NCBI GenBank assembly: GCA_040005265.1
Contig: JBDTZF010000047.1
Span: 1 to 18,620 of the forward strand
Origin: JBDTZF01 sp040005265
Lineage (GTDB): Bacteria > Verrucomicrobiota > Verrucomicrobiia > Chthoniobacterales > UBA10450
Length of the DNA stretch: 18,620 nt
Direction: 5' to 3'
The notes beneath the pieces are model-generated. The model was not told the DNA's origin. It did not search any database and saw only the letters and a list, made by a program, of their open reading frames with translations. A program made the translations under genes and the position numbers. Shown here piece by piece: positions 13,560 to 18,620 of this stretch (positions are counted from its first letter, which is position 1; each line of letters opens with the position of its first letter).

Positions 13560-15080
13560 TTGAGATCTACATTCGCCACGTTAACGAATTTCACGCGATA
13601 CGCTGTCGCCGCCTGCGTTACATTAATTGCGATCTTTTTGTTTGCTCTTTCCCAGGGACAAGCCCAGGCGCCGGATGTTTCTCCGACCGCTGCCGAAGCG
13701 GCATTGGCTTCGCCTACAATCGTTCCCAAACTGGCACCCCCTCCGATTCCGCCGAAAATGGCGCCACCTTTGGTTCCACAAATTCCAAAAATAAAGCCCG
13801 CCTTGCCGGCGATCGGGCCCAAAGAAGCGCCCGTCGCAACACCAACGCCGGCCGCATCCGACGCGAGCGCAAACTGGGGACCAAATCCTCTTTCGAAACC
13901 GGATTTGAACGCGATCATGACCTGGATCGCGGCCAAGATGGCGGTCGAGAAGTTGCCTTATTGCTACCGGCAGAGTTATGGACGCGGCGCAGGCGAAACG
14001 TTGAGCAGCAATTGCTCGGGCGACCTGGACAAGGACGGGCTGCTTTGCTACCCGGCATGCAAAAGTGGTTACGTCGGAAAAGGGCCGGTGTGCTGGGCCT
14101 CCTGCCCGGCTGGTTTCAACGATATTGGGGCATTCTGCCAGAAGCCGAAACCGTACGGCCGCGGTGCCGGCTATCCGTGGAAGGTCGGCGACAAGCTAGG
14201 CAGTCTCGACGACGCGCGAAAGCGTTGCGCAAAAGCGAACTCACAAGGCTGTGAAAAAAATGGCGAAATTATCTACCCGAAATGCAAACCGGGATTCCAT
14301 AACGTCGGATGTTGTACTTGCAGCCCGAATTGTCCGTCGGGCTGGAGCGATTCCGGTACGGGATGCACCAAACCCTCCTATACCCGGGGCGCCGGTCAGC
14401 CGCTGGCTTGCAAATCGGGACTCGAACGGGATGGGTTGCTTTGTTATCCAGCCTGCAAAGCTGGATATCATGGAGTAGGGCCGGTTTGCTGGCAGAATTG
14501 TCCTTCGCAAGCTCCGAAAGAGTGCGGCGCGGGTTGCGCAACCACGACCGCAGAGTGCGGAACGAGCACTGGCAATATGGTGATCACGCCGATCATGTGC
14601 GTCGCAAGCCTGGCGACATTCGGCGAAGCTGGTGAAGCGGAAGGCGGTGCGAGAGCCGCTGAAGAAGGCGCAGAAGGCGCACAAAATGCCAGTAAACTTC
14701 GGAAGATGTATCAGGCAACCGAGGCCGGCATGAAACTCGCCGCGGACGAAGCGACTGTCGGCCAATCCACCGCCAACGAGATACTCTTGTTCAGCGATTT
14801 GTACGCGAAAGATTTCGAACACCAAACGACGAAAGAGATCGCCCACGAAATCGATATCCGTTTCGGACCGAAAGCACGGCTTTATATTAAGAAGCGCTGG
14901 GCCGCCTGTCAGTTGAACCTGATGTTGAAGTCCGACGGCATTGCCACAGCCCAAAATGTTCTGAACGGGATGTCCGTTCTAGATCCGACCGGTGCGGTCA
15001 GCGTAGCAGCCGCCTACACCAAACCGATCTGCGATAACAACACTCCTTTTCCGACCGTGCATCCGCTAATCACTGATTGA
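13560..15080 (+). CDS. exported cysteine-rich YGRGAG-repeat protein
   Basis: This 506-aa protein is predicted to be secreted. It has a TTG start, a signal peptide (hydrophobic core about 14-31, cut near QAQA) and a Pro/Ala/Lys-rich linker (38-100). Three cysteine-rich repeats follow. Each has a [YT]xRGAG motif at 140-145, 199-204 and 274-279, a D/NG-x-(L/I)-x-Y-P-x-C-K-x-G-(Y/F) segment and a CPxG(F/W/Y) segment. Units 1 and 3 share DGLLCYPACK.GY.G.GPVCW; unit 2 is divergent. The C-terminal third (340-506) is Cys-poor and ends DPTGAVSVAAAYTKPICD. Cysteines are probably disulphide-bonded, so an extracellular adhesin, toxin-like or matrix role is possible, but I cannot name a family. No RBS is seen before the start, and the preceding terminator separates it from the upstream operon. 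Confidence 0.82.
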   Translation: MRSTFATLTNFTRYAVAACVTLIAIFLFALSQGQAQAPDVSPTAAEAALASPTIVPKLAPPPIPPKMAPPLVPQIPKIKPALPAIGPKEAPVATPTPAASDASANWGPNPLSKPDLNAIMTWIAAKMAVEKLPYCYRQSYGRGAGETLSSNCSGDLDKDGLLCYPACKSGYVGKGPVCWASCPAGFNDIGAFCQKPKPYGRGAGYPWKVGDKLGSLDDARKRCAKANSQGCEKNGEIIYPKCKPGFHNVGCCTCSPNCPSGWSDSGTGCTKPSYTRGAGQPLACKSGLERDGLLCYPACKAGYHGVGPVCWQNCPSQAPKECGAGCATTTAECGTSTGNMVITPIMCVASLATFGEAGEAEGGARAAEEGAEGAQNASKLRKMYQATEAGMKLAADEATVGQSTANEILLFSDLYAKDFEHQTTKEIAHEIDIRFGPKARLYIKKRWAACQLNLMLKSDGIATAQNVLNGMSVLDPTGAVSVAAAYTKPICDNNTPFPTVHPLITD

Positions 15081-15138
15081 TAGCCAGAAGCTGTCCCTCA
15101 ATCGCCAATCGAAAATCCGTGATCGAAATTCCAAAGAC

Positions 15139-15210
15139 TGGGCGGTGAGGGTTTCGAACCCCCGACCCTCTCGGTGTAAACGAGACGCTCTACCACTGAG
15201 CTAACCGCCC
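15139..15210 (-). tRNA. tRNA-Val (anticodon TAC)
   Basis: The minus strand folds as a full cloverleaf. The acceptor is GGGCGGT/ACCGCCC with discriminator A. The D arm is GCTC-AGTGGTA-GAGC, and the anticodon arm TCTCG-TTTACAC-CGAGA has anticodon TAC at 15178-15176. The variable loop is 5 nt, and the T arm is GGGGG-TTCGAAA-CCCTC. Total length is 72 nt. CCA is not encoded. Confidence 0.96.
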
Positions 15211-15230
15211 GAAGTTTTTCTGCCGAAGAG

Positions 15231-15258
15231 ATTTAACGTGCTTCAGCAACCGATGCAA
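15231..15258 (-). promoter_or_regulatory. possible promoter of tRNA-Val
   Basis: On the minus strand TTGCAT (15258-15253) and TTAAAT (15236-15231) are separated by 16 bp. This resembles a sigma-70 -35/-10 pair with a short leader of roughly 15-20 nt before the tRNA. Both hexamers are imperfect. Confidence 0.35.
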
Positions 15259-15481
15259 TAAGGATAGGTCCACCCGTTTTGTCCCCTAACGACTTTCGGA
15301 GAATCCACTCCTGTCTAGAAAAATCAGGGTGAAAACGATGTGAAAATCGGACCGGCGCCTCGCCTCATTATGCTCAATTACGAGGAAAGAGTATCCAAGG
15401 TGGAGCGGGATTTACCAACCGCGAAGATTTGGTTTACACCTTTTATGCGAGAGCTAGTCGAAGGCCACGGGACCTGCGCGT

Positions 15482-15513
15482 CTTTAGGGGGTTCGAACCC
15501 CTCTAAGGCTCCA
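15482..15513 (+). pseudogene. isolated tRNA T-arm/acceptor-like remnant
   Basis: The stretch contains a canonical T arm, GGGGG-TTCGAAC-CCCTC, followed by TAAGGCT, as in the 3' end of a tRNA. No matching 5' acceptor strand, D arm or anticodon arm can be found within the preceding 150 bp, and neither strand gives a complete cloverleaf. The bases before the T arm (CTTTA) also pair with those after it (TAAGG), giving a single 10-bp stem with a 7-nt loop. It may be a decayed tRNA, an attachment-site remnant or an unrelated hairpin. Confidence 0.35.
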
Positions 15514-15745
15514 ACACTGAGTCACTGTCCAGTTTTACGGTACGACGTCAGGGATCATAACACAGGCCGGCGTGCGCGAGTTCTCTTCGAGTGGAAGGTC
15601 AACGGGTTCAGTCCTCGGTGCAGTTGACCGCGGACTTCGTGCCGCCAAACAAGATTCCCATAACGAATCGATGATCCGGAATTTCTCGCTGACTTGAAGG
15701 AAAAAGTTTACAGACACGGCTCGGGGAACCACCTGCGAACGGTCC

Positions 15746-15761
15746 GCTTGATCGATCAAGC
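15746..15761. promoter_or_regulatory. 16-bp perfect palindrome upstream of the amidase gene
   Basis: GCTTGATCGATCAAGC is a perfect dyad centred about 68 bp before the amidase ATG, a typical position for an operator bound by a dimeric regulator. No regulator gene is adjacent. The palindrome is certain; its role is inferred. Confidence 0.4.
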
Positions 15762-15821
15762 TTGGCTGCCCAACGAGTAAACTCTTCTTGTCCGATTGTT
15801 CTCGTCACTTGAGAGTAGCGA

Positions 15822-17114
15822 ATGGCGAGTCGTCGTTTCGTACCCGGTCAATGGGTGCTTTTGGGTCTCTTGCTGATGAGTTTTTTCAGCGGCTGCTCCC
15901 TGCCCCTGAGACATCCGAAGAGTCAGTCTCGTGATCACGCGTTCATTATTTACTGGCCGCCCGCTGCCGACAGCAAACAATTGCGCCTGGCCGTCAAAGA
16001 TCTCATCGACATGAAGGGTATGGTGACCACGGCCGGCTCCGAATATCTTGCAAAGACCAGTCCACCGGCATCGCAGGATGCGCAGTGCCTGGAGCTGGCA
16101 CGGGAGCGGAAGGTGCAGATTGTCGGGAAAACGAATGTCACTGAATTTGCGGTGACGGTTTCCGGCCGGAACAAATACTTTGGAACTCCGATTAATCGCC
16201 TGGATGGCAAACACAAATTTATTCCAGGAGGTTCGTCGAGCGGTTCGGCGGTGGCGGTCGAAAACGGAACGGCGGACGTGGCCTTTGGCACGGATACGGC
16301 CGGGTCCATTCGTCTGCCCGCGGCTTCTTGCGGCATTTACGGTTTGAAGACGACCTTCGGTCTCGTTTCCACCAAAGGCGTGTTTCCGATTTCGCCAAAA
16401 TATTTGGATACGGTCGGGCCGATGGCCAAAGACATGCCCCACCTGGTGCAAGGCATGGACTTATTGCAGCGGGGGTTTGCGGCGCGATACCAAAGCGCCG
16501 TCGCCGCAGAACCTTCGGCCAAAGGCGTCAGAATTGGGCGGCTTTACCTCGACGGCACCGATCCCGCAATTGACCAGGCCCTCGATGACGCTCTCGCCGC
16601 AAAGCACTTTCAGGTCATCAAACTCGATCCAGCCTTCAAGGCGAAATGGGAGCAGGCTCAGAAGGATGGGAAAGCGGTGGCATTTGCCGACGTCTGGCTC
16701 AGCGATCAAAAATATCTGGACAAAAAAGGGGTAAGCCGCACGGCGAAAACAGTCATCGCGCTGGGCAAAACGGACTACCCGAAGAATTACCAGGATGCGC
16801 TGAAGAGGCGGGCCGCGTGGCAGCGCGACCTCCGCCAGGTCTTTGAGAAGGTTGATTTCATCGCCTTGCCAACGCTGCAGAAGCTGCCGCCAAAATTTCC
16901 ATTCTTCGGCTCATCCGTGGTGTTTGAATTGCAGGTGTCCAACACGCAAAACACCGTGGCGGTAAATTTTGCGGGGAACCCGGCGCTGGCCATGCCGATA
17001 CCGATGCCAGCAAAAGGAAAGACTGTTCCCGTCACCAGCCTGCAACTTATCGGGCCGCGCTTGAGCGAGGCGGAACTTTTGAACGCGGGGCGCCTGATCG
17101 AAGCCCAGAACTAA
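15822..17114 (+). CDS. amidase signature (AS) family enzyme, predicted lipoprotein
   Basis: This 430-aa hydrolase cleaves an amide bond of unknown substrate. The N-terminus is a lipoprotein-type signal (hydrophobic WVLLGLLLMSFF, then SGC with C25), which would place the enzyme on a periplasmic membrane face. Most AS enzymes are cytoplasmic. The Ser-cisSer-Lys triad is visible: K59 in AVKDLIDMKG, cis-Ser S138 in PGGSSSGSAVAV and the nucleophile S162 in GTDTAGSIRLPAA. Two glycines of the usual GGSSGGS and GTDTGGS motifs are changed, to Ser and Ala. The C-terminal half keeps the family pattern PTLQKLPP and FAGNPALAMPIPMP. Length is slightly below the common 450-500 aa. GAGAG lies six bases before the ATG, and a 16-bp palindrome lies about 60 bp upstream. 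Confidence 0.88.
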   Translation: MASRRFVPGQWVLLGLLLMSFFSGCSLPLRHPKSQSRDHAFIIYWPPAADSKQLRLAVKDLIDMKGMVTTAGSEYLAKTSPPASQDAQCLELARERKVQIVGKTNVTEFAVTVSGRNKYFGTPINRLDGKHKFIPGGSSSGSAVAVENGTADVAFGTDTAGSIRLPAASCGIYGLKTTFGLVSTKGVFPISPKYLDTVGPMAKDMPHLVQGMDLLQRGFAARYQSAVAAEPSAKGVRIGRLYLDGTDPAIDQALDDALAAKHFQVIKLDPAFKAKWEQAQKDGKAVAFADVWLSDQKYLDKKGVSRTAKTVIALGKTDYPKNYQDALKRRAAWQRDLRQVFEKVDFIALPTLQKLPPKFPFFGSSVVFELQVSNTQNTVAVNFAGNPALAMPIPMPAKGKTVPVTSLQLIGPRLSEAELLNAGRLIEAQN

Positions 17115-17178
17115 CGAGCCATGGAGCTACCATCGCTGCACGGAGTGGAAGATAATTAGCCTAACGATTTGTAAAACC

Positions 17179-17949
17179 ATGTGTTTTTCTTTCTCCATCA
17201 AAGCATTTTCCGTCGCTACGGCGCTGCTGCTGACCGGCGCGACGAGCCGGGCTCAGTCCGTGGACGACTTCATTAAAAAGGGAGATGCCTTCGCTCAAAA
17301 ATTCCAGACCGAAGAAGCGCTCAAGGATTATCTGTCGGCGGAAAAACTGGAGCCGAAGAACGTGGATCTCCTCGTGCGGATCTCGCGCGAATATCGGCAC
17401 CTGATGAGCGACGCCTCGAAGAAGGAGGAGAAGCTTCGGCTGGGCGGGATCGCGGTTGACTATGCGAAGCGCGCCGCCGCCCTGGGGCCAGGTGATCCGG
17501 AAGCGCAAGTGGCCGTGGCGATCAGTTACGGCAAGCTGCAGCCGCTGCAGAGCACCAAGGAAAAGTTGCAGACCGCGCCTATCATAAAGAGTCAGGCGGA
17601 CAAGGCGATCAAGCTCGACCCGCACAGCGATTTAGCCTGGCATGTACTGGGACGTTGGAACATGGGCTTTGCCGAGATCACGTCGGTGAAGCGGAGGTTG
17701 GCGGAACTGCTTTACGGTAAGCAGCCGGTGACGACTTACGAGGACGCAGCCAAATGTTTTGAGAAGGCGATCGAACTGAAGCGCGACCGACTCATTCACT
17801 ACATCGAACTGGGCGAGGTTTATTCTCGCATGGGCCGGACGGCAGATGCCAAGAGTGTTATCACCAAAGGACTGGCGATGAAGGAGACGGAGAAGGACGA
17901 TCCCGAAGCCAAGCAGCGCGGACGCGAAACGCTGGCGAAGCTTCGCTGA
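17179..17949 (+). CDS. exported TPR protein resembling the RMDN family
   Basis: This 256-aa protein has a signal peptide (about residues 1-26, cut after TSRAQ) and several TPR-like helical hairpins: A(L)xxYLxAEKLEPKN (47-61), YAKRAAALGPGDPEA (95-109), ADKAIKLDPHSDLAWHVLGRW (140-160) and AAKCFEKAIEL...YIELGEVYSRMG (190-219). The LGRW motif at 157-160, the long connecting segment ending LLYGKQPVTTYEDA and the following KAIEL helix match the layout of eukaryotic regulator-of-microtubule-dynamics (RMDN/FAM82) proteins better than generic TPR proteins. Function in bacteria is unknown; a periplasmic protein-protein scaffold is likely. No clear RBS precedes the ATG. It converges on the asparagine synthetase gene, with 6 bp between stops. 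Confidence 0.82.
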   Translation: MCFSFSIKAFSVATALLLTGATSRAQSVDDFIKKGDAFAQKFQTEEALKDYLSAEKLEPKNVDLLVRISREYRHLMSDASKKEEKLRLGGIAVDYAKRAAALGPGDPEAQVAVAISYGKLQPLQSTKEKLQTAPIIKSQADKAIKLDPHSDLAWHVLGRWNMGFAEITSVKRRLAELLYGKQPVTTYEDAAKCFEKAIELKRDRLIHYIELGEVYSRMGRTADAKSVITKGLAMKETEKDDPEAKQRGRETLAKLR

Positions 17950-17955
17950 ACCCGG

Positions 17956-18620
17956 TCAAGCCTGGGGCGCGGCCTTCGTTGCCGTGGGCAAGTCTGACAA
18001 CGCACCGTCGATGTACAGGTGATGCCAGAGTTGCGTCGCCACCACGGCCGCGAGGCCCATCTCGACGGACAGACGCGGCAGCGAGCCCGCTCGCATTTTT
18101 CGATAGGCCCGACGCCAATGATGCACGGCCACGACATCGAAGTAGCCTGTGCGGCGGAGTGATTCCTCGCTCAGAAGCTGCGCCACGTACGGGGGCTCCG
18201 GATCCATGTGAAAACTGTCGAGCGGAGCGCGGAAGATGACTTTGTGCCGGCGCGCGATGGACCGCGGCACCCAGCGCTCGGCGAGCAGACGCAGGAGATA
18301 TTTGTCGCGAAATCCGCGCAGCTTCCAGCGGGGGTGCAGCTTCGCGAGGAAATCGAAGACTTCTTCATCGAGAAATGGATACCGCACCTCGACCGAGGAG
18401 TGCATGGCGACGCGGTCGCCCTTTGCTTGCAGAAGAAGCCCGGCAAGCGTGACGCGGCCCGCGACCCAGATTCCGCGATTCAGTGGATGCCAGCGCCTGG
18501 CGCGCTCGAGTGGAAATTGCAAATCGGCCCAAGGGTTCGACTGCACGCGCACGTCATGCATCTGTTCGGAGTAAAAGCGGAGCTTGGAAAGTGCGAGCAG
18601 TCCGTAGGCATCGATCCATG
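17956..18620 (-). CDS. asnB: asparagine synthetase (glutamine-hydrolysing), C-terminal part, 5' end outside window
   Basis: The frame is open to the right edge. The residues encoded upstream of the first internal ATG at 18561 (WIDAYGLLALSKLRFYSEQ) continue the domain, so this is the C-terminal ~220 residues of a longer protein. The ATP-dependent synthetase domain is recognisable from HSSVEVRYPFLDEEVFDFLAKL, followed by KLRGFRDKYLLRLLAERWVP and RRHKVIFRAPLD, the usual 'SLEVRxPFLD...KLRxGxxKxLLR...RxKxGF' series. The N-terminal glutaminase and the ATP pyrophosphatase P-loop would lie outside the window. The protein could make free asparagine, or be an AsnB-like amidotransferase of a polysaccharide or peptide cluster. 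The RRKxGF site reads RRHKVIF here. Confidence 0.88.
   Translation of the reverse strand, partial: WIDAYGLLALSKLRFYSEQMHDVRVQSNPWADLQFPLERARRWHPLNRGIWVAGRVTLAGLLLQAKGDRVAMHSSVEVRYPFLDEEVFDFLAKLHPRWKLRGFRDKYLLRLLAERWVPRSIARRHKVIFRAPLDSFHMDPEPPYVAQLLSEESLRRTGYFDVVAVHHWRRAYRKMRAGSLPRLSVEMGLAAVVATQLWHHLYIDGALSDLPTATKAAPQA

Larger units (their letters stand above)
15211..15821. other. 611-bp region without a protein gene
   Basis: No convincing coding region is seen on either strand between tRNA-Val and the amidase gene. The region holds the probable tRNA promoter (15231-15258), an isolated tRNA T-arm-like hairpin (about 15482-15513), a 7-bp inverted repeat GGTCAAC/GTTGACC (15597-15603, 15623-15629) and a 16-bp palindrome (15746-15761). 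No integrase gene is nearby, although the T-arm piece suggests the region may once have held a tRNA gene or an integration site. Confidence 0.5.

Noticed and set aside
13517..14254. 245-codon frame overlapping the start of the cysteine-rich protein gene
   Set aside because: The alternative frame is Arg-rich and lacks a signal peptide or repeats, while the overlapping frame has a signal peptide and regular Cys repeats.
15380..15513. tmRNA or RNase P RNA (T-arm-like hairpin and a GAGGAAAG stretch)
   Set aside because: No tmRNA 5' domain, tag reading frame or RNase P conserved core could be found around these short matches.
15340..15627. 95-codon GTG-start frame in the region after tRNA-Val
   Set aside because: It runs through the T-arm-like hairpin, has no RBS and resembles no protein; probably not coding.
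15535..15759. 74-codon minus-strand frame in the same region
   Set aside because: No RBS, no recognisable domain, and it ends within structured non-coding sequence.
1..18620. CRISPR array, insertion sequence, prophage or defence island
   Set aside because: No direct-repeat/spacer arrays, transposase, integrase, phage or recognised defence genes were seen on either strand.

Overview
The window looks like chromosomal DNA from an uncultured or poorly characterised Gram-negative bacterium, most likely a Verrucomicrobiota relative of the Chthoniobacter/Udaeobacter type. The reasons are a PEP-CTERM surface protein, a menaquinone/ubiquinone methyltransferase, lipoprotein signal peptides, a bactofilin, a DUF885 metallopeptidase-like protein and tandem 'W-x3-D-P-x-A-A' helical-repeat proteins. 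The phylum is inferred from gene content, not from a marker search. There is no CRISPR array, transposase, integrase or phage gene.

Left part (1-5800): the 3' end of a DUF4340-type gene runs in from the left edge and converges, with a 4-bp overlap, on a PEP-CTERM gene. Next comes ubiE/menG on the minus strand. It diverges from a complete type IA topoisomerase (topoisomerase III class, about 834 aa with two four-cysteine zinc modules). A bactofilin and a DUF4126 membrane protein follow on the plus strand.

Middle (5800-10030): a secreted or periplasmic DUF885 protein lies on the minus strand, divergent from a polytopic membrane protein of unknown function. A tightly packed divergent pair follows, with only 34 bp between starts. 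One gene encodes a cytosine deaminase that closely resembles yeast Fcy1. The other encodes an aspartate/glutamate-racemase-fold protein in which both usual catalytic cysteine positions are replaced. An imperfect palindromic intergenic element with TTTCGTG repeats separates the racemase-like gene from a small lipoprotein gene.

Right part (10170-18620): a compact three-gene operon encodes two paralogous membrane-anchored helical-repeat proteins and an exported SGNH hydrolase. Its genes overlap at stop/start codons, and it ends in an intrinsic terminator whose loop contains the last stop codon. Next is an exported cysteine-rich protein with three YGRGAG-type repeats, then tRNA-Val(TAC) on the minus strand. 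A roughly 600-bp region without protein genes follows; it contains an isolated tRNA T-arm-like hairpin and a perfect 16-bp palindrome. After it come a lipoprotein amidase-signature enzyme, an exported TPR protein resembling the eukaryotic RMDN family, and the C-terminal part of an asparagine synthetase running off the right edge.

The genes do not form one pathway. Envelope or exported proteins dominate. The most unusual items are the tandem DPxAA-repeat/SGNH operon, the cysteine-rich repeat protein, the double-cysteine-less racemase homologue, and the Fcy1-like and RMDN-like genes with eukaryote-like sequence features.
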